From Phycisphaerae bacterium (GTDB lineage: Bacteria > Planctomycetota > Phycisphaerae > JAJVII01), in contig JAJVII010000051.1 of assembly GCA_022072085.1 (NCBI GenBank), positions 39,819 to 103,818 on the forward strand: DNA of 64,000 nt, in the 5' to 3' direction. Numbering within the stretch: position 1 is the stretch's first letter; the number at the start of each line of letters is the position of its first letter. The notes under the pieces were generated by a model. That model saw only the letters and a program-made list of their open reading frames with translations. It had not been told where the DNA came from and did not search any database. The position numbers and the translations under genes are program-made. Positions 48,958 through 57,354 of this stretch are shown here, piece after piece.

Positions 48958-50001
48958 ATGATGCCAACTGTTGCGTTCGATGAGCTGACGGACTTCCTGG
49001 CGGCCGTGCTGGAAAAGCTCGGGGCCTCGGCCGACGACGCCCGCTACATGGCCCGCACCGCCGCGACGACCGAGGCGGCCGGAGTGAGCACGCACGGAGC
49101 GGTGCTGGTGGCGGCCTATGACGGGCAGGTCGGCAAGGGCATCGACCCGTCGGCCAGGCCCGCGGTCGTGAGCGAGCGGCCGGGCACGGCCCTGATCGAC
49201 GCCAGCCGCGGCTTTGCCCCGATGGCGATGCGGATGGCGATCAAACTGGCGACGGCCAAGGCGCGGGCCAACGGCGTCGCGATGGTCGGCGTGCGCAACA
49301 CCTGCTGGCTGGGCGGGCTGGGGGCATACCTGCTGCCGGTGGTCGAGGACGGCCTGATGGCGATGCTCTGGGCCCAGTCCAGCCAGTGCAAGGACTCCGT
49401 GCCGGTCGGTGGAATCGACGCCCGCTTCTCAACCAACCCGGTGGCGCTGGCGTTCCCGACGCCGTCGGGCCCGGTGGTCGCGGACTTCTCGACGGCCATC
49501 TTCTCGATGGGCAAGGTGAACCTGATGGCCCGCCGCGGGGCCAAGGCGGCTGCGCCCGTCTTCTTCGACACGACCGGCCGACTCAGCGACGACCCGGCAA
49601 CGATGTCCGACGGCGGGGCGATGCTGATGGCCGGCGCCCCGCTGAACGAGCACAAGGGCTACGCCCTGAGCCTCTGGTGTGAGGCCCTGACGGTGATGGG
49701 CGGCGGGTCGGCCAACAACCCCGACGCCGAGCAGCGGCAGAGCTTCAACCTGACGGTGATCGACCCGACGGCGTTCGCCGGCGCGGACTACTATCGGCAG
49801 GAGATGGAGCGGTTCGTTGCCCACGTCAAGAGCAGCCGCCGCCGGCCCGGGGTTGACGAAATTCGCCTGCCGGGCGAGCGGTTCCTGGCCCAGGTGGCCC
49901 AGGCCCGGGCCGAGGGCGTCCAACTGCGCCCCGACCTGCTGGACAAGCTGAACGAAATCGCCGGCCGGCGCGGCGTCGCGCCGCTGAAGCCGCTGCGCTG
50001 A
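48958..50001 (+). CDS. Ldh2-family NAD(P)-dependent 2-hydroxyacid dehydrogenase
   Basis: Member of the malate/L-lactate dehydrogenase family 2 (not the classical Rossmann Ldh). The 347-residue protein shows AGVSTHGAVLVA, containing the catalytic His after THG; VGVRNTCWLGGLGAYLLP; GIDARFSTNPVALAFPTPSGPVVADFSTA, the cofactor-binding block; and NEHKGYALSLWCEAL. Family members reduce 2-keto acids such as pyruvate, 2,3-diketogulonate or ureidoglycolate. In a pectin-type locus a keto-sugar acid would be a reasonable substrate. The stop of the VOC gene overlaps the GGAG used here; ATG 48958 or 48961 could start translation. Confidence 0.87.
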   Translation: MMPTVAFDELTDFLAAVLEKLGASADDARYMARTAATTEAAGVSTHGAVLVAAYDGQVGKGIDPSARPAVVSERPGTALIDASRGFAPMAMRMAIKLATAKARANGVAMVGVRNTCWLGGLGAYLLPVVEDGLMAMLWAQSSQCKDSVPVGGIDARFSTNPVALAFPTPSGPVVADFSTAIFSMGKVNLMARRGAKAAAPVFFDTTGRLSDDPATMSDGGAMLMAGAPLNEHKGYALSLWCEALTVMGGGSANNPDAEQRQSFNLTVIDPTAFAGADYYRQEMERFVAHVKSSRRRPGVDEIRLPGERFLAQVAQARAEGVQLRPDLLDKLNEIAGRRGVAPLKPLR

Positions 50002-50030
50002 GCAGGCGACTTGCCATGAAGGGATCAGCC

Positions 50031-51509
50031 ATGAGTCGAATGCTCTGGTCCGCTGTCGTCGTTGCGTTGCTTGCCTACCCGGCGTCGGCTGAGACGCTGA
50101 AGGTCGGTCCCGGCCAGAAATACGCCAGGCCCTCCCAGGCTATCGCTGCCGCCAAGGAGGGCGACGTCGTCGAGATCGACACGAAGGGCGACTACGCCGG
50201 CGACGTGACTTATGTGCGGGCCAACAACCTGACCGTTCGCGGCGTAGGCGAAGGCCGGGCCGTGCTGGACGCCCAGGGCAAGTCGGCCGGTCGCAAGGGC
50301 ATCTTCGTGACAGTCGGCAAGGACATCACGGTCGAGAACATCGACTTCCGCAACGCCGGCGGCGAGGTGAACGCGGCGGGCATCCGTGCCGAGGGGGAGA
50401 ACCTGACGGTCCGCAACTGCCGCTTCTACAACAACCGCGACGCGATCCTGGGTGGCGCTGGCGTAGTGCTCATCGAGCACTGCGTCTTCGATCACAACGG
50501 GCTGAACAGCAGGCCGGCCACGCACAACCTCTACATGAGCGAGCGGGTCACGCGGCTGATCTACCGCTACAACTACTCGACGCACACCGTCGAGGGCCAC
50601 CTGCTCAAGAGCCGGGCCGCGGAGAACTGGGTGCTCTACAACCGCCTGACCGACGAGGAGGGGACCGGCAGCGCAGTGGCCGACTTCCCCAACGGCGGCG
50701 TGGTCGTGCTGGTCGGCAACATCCTCCAGAAGGGCCCCAAGGGGCAGAACAACCGCGTCGTCGCCTACGGCATGGAGGGCATCAAGCACAAGGTGAACGC
50801 CCTGGTCGTCGTCAACAACACGATGGTCTGGCAGAACCGCCGGGCGTGGGAGTTCGTCCACGTCCAGAGCGCCCCCGAGGACTTCGTGCCGATCATCCGC
50901 AACAACCTCTGCGCCGGGAACATCCCGCTGACCAACTGGAAGAAGATCGACGCCGCGGGCAACCTCGTGTTCAAGACCGTCGCCGAGGCCGGCTTCGTCG
51001 ATGCGGAGAAGTTCGACTACCACCTCAAGGCGGACTCCCCGGCCGTCGGCAAGGCGGTCGCCTGCGGCCGGGTCGAGAACGTGGCTATCGCCTCTCCAGC
51101 CGCCGAACCGATCGCCGACGGCAAGGCAGCCGCTTTCGATCTGACGGCAGCGCTCCAGTACACACACCCCGCCGGTCAGCCGACGCTGAGACTCCGTCAG
51201 GACAAACCGGATGTCGGCGCATTCGGGTTTGCGCCCGTTGCGACGACCCAACCGAATGAGACGAGAATTCAGATGCTGCCCGGCCTGGCATTTCTGGACG
51301 GCCAGTTGATAGCGCATCCGGAACTGACGCGAGAGCTGATCCGTCGGATGAAGAGCAACCCCGAACTGGCAGTTGTTCTCAAACCGGACAGTCAAACGCC
51401 CTGGCGCGAGGTGCTTGCCCTCTACAACGCCATCGTGAGCGCCGGGGTGCGGAATGTTCAGTGGGCGGTGGACCGTCAAATGGAACACAACTTGCGTCTG
51501 GAACCCTGA
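50031..51509 (+). CDS. Secreted parallel beta-helix protein with ExbD-like C-terminal domain
   Basis: From the ATG at 50031 (AAGGGA seven bases before) the product has 492 residues. A signal peptide (1-20) is followed by a right-handed parallel beta helix (about 25-370), with repeats such as ITVENIDFRNAGGEVNAAGI, LTVRNCRFYNNRDAI and VVLIEHCVFDHNG, as in pectate lyases and alginate epimerases. An ATTQP linker at 404-408 leads into about 75 residues that resemble the periplasmic domain of ExbD/TolR: FLDGQLIAHPELTRELI, NPELAVVLKPD, WREVLALYNAIVSAGVRNVQ. ExbD normally has a membrane anchor; none is here. GC content falls to about 60% in this tail, with codons such as ATA, so the fusion may be recent. 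Confidence 0.72.
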   Translation: MSRMLWSAVVVALLAYPASAETLKVGPGQKYARPSQAIAAAKEGDVVEIDTKGDYAGDVTYVRANNLTVRGVGEGRAVLDAQGKSAGRKGIFVTVGKDITVENIDFRNAGGEVNAAGIRAEGENLTVRNCRFYNNRDAILGGAGVVLIEHCVFDHNGLNSRPATHNLYMSERVTRLIYRYNYSTHTVEGHLLKSRAAENWVLYNRLTDEEGTGSAVADFPNGGVVVLVGNILQKGPKGQNNRVVAYGMEGIKHKVNALVVVNNTMVWQNRRAWEFVHVQSAPEDFVPIIRNNLCAGNIPLTNWKKIDAAGNLVFKTVAEAGFVDAEKFDYHLKADSPAVGKAVACGRVENVAIASPAAEPIADGKAAAFDLTAALQYTHPAGQPTLRLRQDKPDVGAFGFAPVATTQPNETRIQMLPGLAFLDGQLIAHPELTRELIRRMKSNPELAVVLKPDSQTPWREVLALYNAIVSAGVRNVQWAVDRQMEHNLRLEP

Positions 51510-51525
51510 GGCGATCTCACGCCTC

Positions 51526-52461
51526 CTACGCCGTCGCCTGCTCGTAGACCTCGGCGGCGTTGTAGGACGAGCGGACGAACGGGCCCGACGCGACGCTGAC
51601 GAATCCCATGCCCCGGGCAGCCGACGCGATCGCGTCGAACTCTGCCGGCTCCCAGTACTTCACCACCGGGGCGTGCTGCGGCGTCGGCTGGAGGTATTGG
51701 CCGACCGTCAGGATGTCGCAGCCGGCGGCCCGCAGGTCGCGCAGACAGACGAGCACCTCGTCGAAGCTCTCGCCCAGGCCAACCATCAGCCCGCTCTTGG
51801 TGAACCGTCGGCCGCCCTCGGCCGGGTGCGACGCCAGCCGCTCCTTGGCCAGCCGCAGCACCTCCAGCGACCGGTCGTAGCGCCCCTGCGGGCGGATCAC
51901 CGGCTGCATGCGGGCGACGGTCTCGATGTTGTGGTTGAAGATCGTCACGCCGCTGTCCAGCACGCGGGCGATGCACTCGCTCCGGGCGTGGAAGTCGGGC
52001 GTGAGCGTTTCGGTGAACGCCGTCGGCAGCAACCGGCGGACGGCCTGGACGCAGCGGGCGAAGTGGCCGGCGCCCTCGTCGGCCAGGTCGTCGCGGGCGA
52101 CGGAGGTGATGACGACGTGGCGGAGGTTCATCGACGCGGCCGCCTCAGCCAGCCGCTCGGGCTCGTCGGCCTCCAGCGGCTCGGGTCGGCCGGTCTCGAC
52201 CGAGCAGTACCAGCAGCGGCGGGTGCAGCGCTGGCCCATGATCATGAACGTCGCGGTCCGCTTGCTCCAGCACTCGGGCAGGTTGGGGCACTTGGCGTCC
52301 TCGCAGACGGTTGCCAGGTGCAGGCCGTGCAGCAGTTGGCTGGTCTGGGTCATGGCCGCCCCCAGGGGCAGCCGCTTGCGCAACCAGGGCGGCAGCCGCC
52401 GGCGCCCGTCGAATCGCCGGTGCTCGGGGTGGTTGTTCAGTACGTCCAGCCGAATCTGCAT
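51526..52461 (-). CDS. lipA: Lipoyl synthase LipA
   Basis: Radical-SAM enzyme that inserts two sulfurs into octanoyl groups on lipoyl proteins such as GcvH, whose gene lies 1.4 kb away. The 311-residue protein has the auxiliary-cluster cysteines 53, 58 and 64 (CEDAKCPNLPEC), the SAM-cluster cysteines 79, 83 and 86 (CTRRCWYC), FNHNIETV, KSGLMVGLGE, and the C-terminal FVRSSYNAAE with the auxiliary-cluster serine. The start at 52461 is favoured by an excellent -10 just before it; a longer frame further up has no support. It is divergent from gcvT, separated by 148 bases, which suggests coordinated supply of the lipoyl cofactor. Confidence 0.95.
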   Translation of the reverse strand: MQIRLDVLNNHPEHRRFDGRRRLPPWLRKRLPLGAAMTQTSQLLHGLHLATVCEDAKCPNLPECWSKRTATFMIMGQRCTRRCWYCSVETGRPEPLEADEPERLAEAAASMNLRHVVITSVARDDLADEGAGHFARCVQAVRRLLPTAFTETLTPDFHARSECIARVLDSGVTIFNHNIETVARMQPVIRPQGRYDRSLEVLRLAKERLASHPAEGGRRFTKSGLMVGLGESFDEVLVCLRDLRAAGCDILTVGQYLQPTPQHAPVVKYWEPAEFDAIASAARGMGFVSVASGPFVRSSYNAAEVYEQATA

Positions 52462-52469
52462 AGTCAGAC

Positions 52470-52498
52470 ACTCTAGCCTGCCGGGCGGCGAATGGCAA
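52470..52498 (-). promoter_or_regulatory. lipA promoter giving a leaderless mRNA
   Basis: On the minus strand, TTGCCA (52498-52493), a 17-base spacer and TAGAGT (52475-52470) are followed by 8 bases and the lipA ATG. No Shine-Dalgarno fits between. Confidence 0.55.
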
Positions 52499-52534
52499 CG
52501 CGGGGCGCCGTGACGGGGCTCGCCGCCGCCCCGC

Positions 52535-52563
52535 TTGACAACCCCCCGCGCAGACCATAGCTT
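52535..52563 (+). promoter_or_regulatory. gcv operon promoter TTGACA-N17-TAGCTT
   Basis: A perfect -35 (52535-52540), 17-base spacer and TAGCTT (52558-52563) precede gcvT by 46 bases, leaving a short leader with AAAGGATGG. The leader is too short for a glycine riboswitch and none is visible. Confidence 0.65.
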
Positions 52564-52609
52564 AGCCGTTCCGTCTTGCCTGGGGCGACGGGTGCGAAAG
52601 GATGGTTCC

Positions 52610-53701
52610 ATGAGTCTGCGAACGCCGTTCTGCGACCTGCACGAAAGGATGGGGGCCCGCATGGTCGATTTCGCCGGCTGGCGAATGCCCCTGCTCTACA
52701 GTTCGATCATCGAAGAGCACACCACCTGCCGCCACCATGCGGCCATCTTCGACATCTCGCACATGGGTCGGCTGATCCTGACCGGCCCGGACGCCGAGAA
52801 ACTCGTCGAGAAGGTCGCCACCCGCAAGGTCGCCGACCAGAAGGTCGGCCGGGCGCGATACGCCCTGGTCTGCAACGAGCAGGGCTTCGCCCTGGACGAC
52901 ATCCTGATCTACCGCTACGAGGAATACTGGCTGATCGTCTGCAACGCCTCCAACCGCGACAAGATCGTCGCCTGGCTGAACCGGCACGTCGCCGGGCTGA
53001 AGGTGCAGATCGCCGACCGGACGGCCGAGACGGCCATGATCGCCCTCCAGGGCCCGGACGTGATCGACATGGTCAGCACGAAGATCTACGACGCGGGCAT
53101 CGCCGGGCTGAAGCGCTACGCCTTCACCGCCGGGCGGTACATGGGCATCGAATATACGATCAGCCGGACCGGTTACACCGGCGAGGACGGCATCGAGGCG
53201 ATCTTCCCCGCGAACACCGCCATGCTGATCTGGCCCTACATCAGTTCGCTGGGCGAGGACCACCCGCTCAAGCCGGCCGGCCTCGGGGCCCGCGACACGC
53301 TGCGGCTGGAAGCGGCCATGCCGCTCTACGGCCACGAACTCGACGAGCAGCACGACCCGATCAGCGCGGGGCTGAGCTTCGCGGTCAGCCTGGACAAGGA
53401 CTTCATCGGTCGCGACGCGCTGGCCAAGGTGGCCGAGCAGGGCCCGCGGCAGAAGCTGGTGGGCCTGTCGATGGAGGGCCGAAAGGCCGCCCGCCAGGGC
53501 CACGCCGTGCTGGCCGCCGGTAAGGTCGTCGGCGTGGTCACCAGCGGGGCGCTGAGCCCGACGCTGGGCCACCCGATCGCGATGGCCTACGTCGACGCCG
53601 ACAAGTCGGCTGACGGCACGATGCTGAGCGTCGATTGCCGCGGCGCGAACCTGGACGCGAAGGTCGTTCCGCTGCCGTTCTACAAGGCGGCGAAGAAGTA
53701 G
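52610..53701 (+). CDS. gcvT: Glycine cleavage system T protein (aminomethyltransferase) GcvT
   Basis: Takes the aminomethyl group from lipoyl-GcvH and makes methylene-tetrahydrofolate and ammonia. The 363-residue protein shows the N-terminal DFAGWRMPLLY, FDISHMGRL, the folate-binding SRTGYTGEDGIEAIF, GLGARDTLRLEAAMPLYGHEL and C-terminal VTSGALSPTLGHPIAMAYV. Length is normal. The start at 52610 is supported by AAAGGA eight bases upstream and the sigma-70 promoter. gcvH follows after 119 bases that include a palindromic repeat. Confidence 0.95.
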   Translation: MSLRTPFCDLHERMGARMVDFAGWRMPLLYSSIIEEHTTCRHHAAIFDISHMGRLILTGPDAEKLVEKVATRKVADQKVGRARYALVCNEQGFALDDILIYRYEEYWLIVCNASNRDKIVAWLNRHVAGLKVQIADRTAETAMIALQGPDVIDMVSTKIYDAGIAGLKRYAFTAGRYMGIEYTISRTGYTGEDGIEAIFPANTAMLIWPYISSLGEDHPLKPAGLGARDTLRLEAAMPLYGHELDEQHDPISAGLSFAVSLDKDFIGRDALAKVAEQGPRQKLVGLSMEGRKAARQGHAVLAAGKVVGVVTSGALSPTLGHPIAMAYVDADKSADGTMLSVDCRGANLDAKVVPLPFYKAAKK

Positions 53702-53738
53702 AAGCACGCGTAGAAGTAAGAATAGCGCAGCCGATTCC

Positions 53739-53790
53739 GCGCTCCCTGACAGTCGCGCCTAAACGTTTAGCCGCGAGCGTGAGCGAGCGC
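53739..53790. repeat. 52-bp palindromic repeat between gcvT and gcvH
   Basis: An imperfect palindrome centred on CTAAAC|GTTTAG with arms GCGCTCCCTGACAGTCGCGC and GCCGCGAGCGTGAGCGAGCGC. A related copy lies at 57266-57320. It resembles a GCTCCCTGAC...GTTTAGCCGCGA repeat I recognise as widespread in planctomycete-like genomes. Confidence 0.75.
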
Positions 53791-53820
53791 GTTGCAGGAC
53801 CGAATTCCAAGGAGACGAGG

Positions 53821-54204
53821 ATGGCATCGCCGAGCGATCGCAGGTACAGCAAGAGCCATGAGTGGGCCAAGAAGGACAACGGGCAGGTCACCGTCGGCAT
53901 CAGCCAGTTCGCCGTGGACGAGCTGACGGATATCACCTACGTCGAACTGCCCGCGGTCGGCGCCGCCGTCCGGGCCGGCAAGGCCTTCGGCGAGATCGAA
54001 TCGGTCAAGGCCACCAGCGAGCTGTTCTCGCCGATCAGCGGCAAGATCGTCGCCGTCAACGAGCAACTGGCCGACGATCCGGGCCTCATCAACAACGACC
54101 CGTGGGAGGCCGGCTGGCTGATCCGCGTCCAGCCCTCCAACGCGACCGAACTGGACGCCCTGTTGGACAGCCAGGCCTACGACGCCCAGGCGGGCAGCCA
54201 CTGA
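53821..54204 (+). CDS. gcvH: Glycine cleavage system H protein GcvH
   Basis: Lipoyl carrier that shuttles the aminomethyl group among the P, T and L proteins. The 127-residue protein has YSKSHEWAKKDNGQVTVGIS at the N-terminus and the lipoylation site Lys63 in FGEIESVKATSELFSP, then NEQLADDPGLINNDPWEAGWL, all diagnostic. A GGAG ribosome site lies close before the ATG at 53821. Lipoylation is expected to depend on LipA encoded divergently upstream of gcvT. The gene is followed by a repeat-bearing gap of 117 bases before gcvPA. Confidence 0.96.
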   Translation: MASPSDRRYSKSHEWAKKDNGQVTVGISQFAVDELTDITYVELPAVGAAVRAGKAFGEIESVKATSELFSPISGKIVAVNEQLADDPGLINNDPWEAGWLIRVQPSNATELDALLDSQAYDAQAGSH

Positions 54205-54217
54205 CAGCGGGAATTCT

Positions 54218-54309
54218 AGATTTTCGATTTCAGATTGGAGATTGAGGATTGGAAAGGCGATGCTCCTGAATCTCGAATCGATCAATCGAAAATCAAAAAT
54301 CTGAAATCA
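54218..54309. repeat. GATTTTCGATT / AATCGAAAATC inverted repeat
   Basis: The gcvH-gcvPA gap contains GATTTTCGATTTCAGATTGG (54219-54238) facing AATCGAAAATCAAAAATCTG (54287-54306), an A/T-rich pair of the same class as the repeat before the flippase gene. The AT-rich arm falls directly ahead of the gcvPA start, so a hairpin could influence its translation. Confidence 0.65.
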
Positions 54310-54321
54310 CAAAAGGTTCCC

Positions 54322-55677
54322 ATGCAATACACGCAACTGACAGACGAACAGCGCGCTCACATGCTCGCGACCATCGGTGTCGAGCGGTTCGAGGAGTTGC
54401 TGGCCGACATCCCCGCGCCAATCCGGCTGGCCCGGCCGTTGAACATTCCCGCGCCGATCAGCGAGCCGGAACTGCTGGCTGAGCTGGACGAGCTGGCCTG
54501 CTCCAACACCGCGACGCACAAGGTCTGCTTCCTGGGCGGCGGGGCCTACGACCACTTCATCCCGACGGTGGTCAACGCGCTGGCCGGGCAGAGCGAGTTC
54601 GTCACCGCCTACACGCCCTACCAGCCCGAGGCGTCGCAGGGTTCGCTCCAGGTCTTCTACGAATTCCAGACGATGGTCTGCGAGCTGACCGGCATGGACG
54701 TTGCTAACGCCAGCCTCTACGAGGGCGGGTCAGCCGTCGCCGAGGCCGTGCTGATGGCCGCCGCCGCGACGGGCAAACGCCGCATCGTCCTGCCGGCGAC
54801 CGTTCACCCGCACTACCGCCGGGTCGTGCGGACCTACCTGGAGGACCTGCCCCTCACGCTGGTCGAGCCGGCAATGGCCTGCGGCGTCGCGGACCCGGCT
54901 GCCCTGGCGGCCGCGATCGACTCGGACACCGCCTGCGTCGTGCTCCAGACGCCCAACTTCTTCGGCAACGTCGAGCGCCTGGATCAGGCGGCCGAACTCG
55001 CCCACGCCGCCGGCGCGCTGACCGTCGCATGCGTCGATCCGATCGCGATGGCCCTGCTCAAGCGGCCGGGCGACCTGGGCGCCGACATCGTCGTCGCCGA
55101 GGGCCAGCCGCTGGGCATCCCGCTCAACTATGGCGGGCCATGGGTCGGCCTGTTGGCCGCCCGCAAGCAGTTCGTCCGCAAGATGCCCGGCCGCCTGATC
55201 GGCCGGACCGTCGACGCCGACGGCCAGGTCGCCTACACCCTGGCCCTTCAGACCCGCGAGCAGCACATCCGCCGCGAGAAGGCGACCAGCAACGTCTGCA
55301 CGAACCAGGGCCTGCTGGCCTACCGGGCGACGATCTACATGGCCACGATGGGCCCGACCGGCCTGGCGACGGCGGCCCGGCTCTGCCTGAACAAGGCCCA
55401 CTACGCCGCCGGGCGGATCGCGGCGCTGGACGGCTTCGAACTGGTCTGGGCCGACGCGCCGTTCTTCAAGGAGTTTCTGGTCCGCTCGACGAAGCGCCCG
55501 GTAGCGCAGGTGCTGGCGGCCGCCGCCGAGAAGGGCGTGCTGGCTGGCGTGCCGATGACCAGCCCGCACCTGGCCGGCCGAGCCGACGGCGGCCTGGACG
55601 ACTGCTTCCTGGTCGCGGTGACCGAAAATCGCACGAAAGCCCAGATCGACAAACTGGTCGAATCGCTGAAGGCTTAG
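54322..55677 (+). CDS. gcvPA: Glycine dehydrogenase (decarboxylating) subunit 1 GcvPA
   Basis: N-terminal half of the split P protein, which decarboxylates glycine with PLP held by the partner GcvPB. The 451-residue protein has LGGGAYDHFIPTVV, TAYTPYQPEASQGSLQVFYEFQ, NASLYEGGSAVAEA, EGQPLGIPLNYGGPWVG and TSNVCTNQGLLA, in the family order. Length is normal for the separate subunit. The ATG at 54322 is preceded by AAAAGG. gcvPB follows 13 bases later, consistent with equal synthesis of the two subunits. Confidence 0.95.
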   Translation: MQYTQLTDEQRAHMLATIGVERFEELLADIPAPIRLARPLNIPAPISEPELLAELDELACSNTATHKVCFLGGGAYDHFIPTVVNALAGQSEFVTAYTPYQPEASQGSLQVFYEFQTMVCELTGMDVANASLYEGGSAVAEAVLMAAAATGKRRIVLPATVHPHYRRVVRTYLEDLPLTLVEPAMACGVADPAALAAAIDSDTACVVLQTPNFFGNVERLDQAAELAHAAGALTVACVDPIAMALLKRPGDLGADIVVAEGQPLGIPLNYGGPWVGLLAARKQFVRKMPGRLIGRTVDADGQVAYTLALQTREQHIRREKATSNVCTNQGLLAYRATIYMATMGPTGLATAARLCLNKAHYAAGRIAALDGFELVWADAPFFKEFLVRSTKRPVAQVLAAAAEKGVLAGVPMTSPHLAGRADGGLDDCFLVAVTENRTKAQIDKLVESLKA

Positions 55678-55690
55678 GAGCCTGACTGAT

Positions 55691-57208
55691 ATGCCCACTA
55701 CCGGAACCGTGACGACCCCGACCGGGACGGCTGATGGCGTCGGTCTTCGCGGCGGGACCGAGCCGCTGATCTTCGAGAAATCCTCGCCGGGCAACTGCGC
55801 GGTCAGCCTGCCCGACAGCGACGTGCCGGCGGTCGAGCCGGCGTCGGCGATACCGGCCGACCTGCTGGCCGACGCCCCGCCGCCGCTGCCGGAGATCGGC
55901 GAACTCCAGCTCGTCCGCCACTTCACGCGGCTGAGCCACCGGCTGTTCAGCGTGGATACGCAGTTCTACCCGCTGGGCAGTTGCACGATGAAATACAACC
56001 CGCGGATCAACGAGCACGCGGCGGCCCTGCCGGGCTTCGCCGGGCTGCACCCGCTGGCGCCGGACGCGATGAGCCAGGGCGCCCTGCGGCTGCTGTTCGA
56101 GCTGCGGACCTGGCTGGCCGAGGTCGCCGGCCTGGACGAAGTCTCGCTTCAGCCCTGCGCCGGCGCCCACGGCGAAATGACCGGCCTGATGGTCATCATC
56201 GCCTGCCACCGCAGCCGCGGACAGAACGGCCGAACCAAGGTGCTCACGCCCGACTCCTCGCACGGGACCAACCCGGCCAGTTGCACGCTATGCGGGCGGC
56301 ACGCGGTCCCGGTCAAATCCAACGCCCGCGGCCGCGTCGACCTGGATGACCTGCGGGCCAAGGTCGACGACGAGACGGCCGCAATGATGATCACCAACCC
56401 CTCGACGCTGGGGCTTTTCGAGGACCAGATCGCGGCCATCGCCGAAATCCTCCACGACGCCGGCGCGATGCTCTACCTCGACGGCGCGAACATGAACGCG
56501 ATCATGGGGCTGACGCGGCCGGGCGACTTCGGTGTGGACGTGATGCACTTCAACACGCACAAGACCTTCAGCACGCCGCACGGCGGCGGCGGCCCCGGGG
56601 CCGGGCCGATCGCGGTCCGCAAGCACTTGGCCCCGTTCCTGCCGGCGCCGCAGGTGGTCAAGAAGGCCGACGGCACGTTCGCGTGGGACTTTGATCGGCC
56701 GCAGAGCATCGGCCGCGTCCGCAGCTTCAATGGCCAGTTCGGCGTGCTGGTGCGGGCGTGGACCTACATCCGGGCCCTGGGCAACAGCGGCCTGCGGCAG
56801 GCGAGTGAAACGGCGGTGCTGGCGGCCAACTACCTGGCGGCCCGGCTCAAGGACGCCTACGACCTGCCCTACGCGTTGCCCTGCATGCACGAGTTCGTGC
56901 TCTCGGCGGTGCGGCAGAAGGCCCGCGGCGTGACGGGCATGGATGTCGCCAAGCGGCTGATCGACTATGACATCCACCCCCCGACGACCTACTTCCCGAT
57001 GATCGTGCCCGAGGCGTTGATGATCGAGCCGACCGAGACCGAGTCGCTGGCCGTGCTCGACCGCTTCGTCGAGGTGATGCTGCGGATCGCCGCCGAAGCC
57101 GAGAGCGACCCCGATGCGCTGCACGCCGCTCCGACCCGCGGCTACATCCGCCGGGCCGACGTGGTGGCCGGCGACCGCAAGCCCAACCTGCGCTGGGAAG
57201 CGGAATGA
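55691..57208 (+). CDS. gcvPB: Glycine dehydrogenase (decarboxylating) subunit 2 GcvPB
   Basis: C-terminal, PLP-binding half of the split P protein. The 505-residue product shows FYPLGSCTMKYNPRINE, LQPCAGAHGEMTGLM, DSSHGTNPAS, NPSTLGLFE, the PLP Lys291 in HFNTHKTFSTPHGGGGPGAG and CMHEFVLS. A Thr/Gly-rich N-terminal extension of about 25 residues is unusual but does not touch the core. TAGGAG of the preceding stop region gives the ribosome site. It ends the gcv operon; no gene for the L protein (dihydrolipoyl dehydrogenase) is present here, so that subunit must be encoded elsewhere. Confidence 0.95.
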   Translation: MPTTGTVTTPTGTADGVGLRGGTEPLIFEKSSPGNCAVSLPDSDVPAVEPASAIPADLLADAPPPLPEIGELQLVRHFTRLSHRLFSVDTQFYPLGSCTMKYNPRINEHAAALPGFAGLHPLAPDAMSQGALRLLFELRTWLAEVAGLDEVSLQPCAGAHGEMTGLMVIIACHRSRGQNGRTKVLTPDSSHGTNPASCTLCGRHAVPVKSNARGRVDLDDLRAKVDDETAAMMITNPSTLGLFEDQIAAIAEILHDAGAMLYLDGANMNAIMGLTRPGDFGVDVMHFNTHKTFSTPHGGGGPGAGPIAVRKHLAPFLPAPQVVKKADGTFAWDFDRPQSIGRVRSFNGQFGVLVRAWTYIRALGNSGLRQASETAVLAANYLAARLKDAYDLPYALPCMHEFVLSAVRQKARGVTGMDVAKRLIDYDIHPPTTYFPMIVPEALMIEPTETESLAVLDRFVEVMLRIAAEAESDPDALHAAPTRGYIRRADVVAGDRKPNLRWEAE

Positions 57209-57265
57209 TCGGAATGCGGGAATTCGGAATGACGGATGGACCGTCAGAATCTCGAAGTCAATCGC

Positions 57266-57320
57266 GTGTCCCTGGGCGGCGTTGCGGCTAGTCGTTTAGC
57301 CGCGACCGTCAGGGAGCGCG
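57266..57320. repeat. Second copy of the GTTTAGCCGCGA palindromic repeat
   Basis: GCGGCTAGTC|GTTTAGCCGCGACCG with the right arm continuing TCAGGGAGCGCG; the left arm is degraded (TCCCTGGGCGGCGTTGCGGC). Related to the copy between gcvT and gcvH. Confidence 0.7.
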
Positions 57321-57354
57321 AAGAAGACAACAGGGCGCACCTCCACGGAGACAC

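Noticed and set aside
52564..52609. Glycine riboswitch upstream of gcvT
   Set aside because: The predicted leader is only about 40 bases and has no GGAGAG-type core or paired aptamers.
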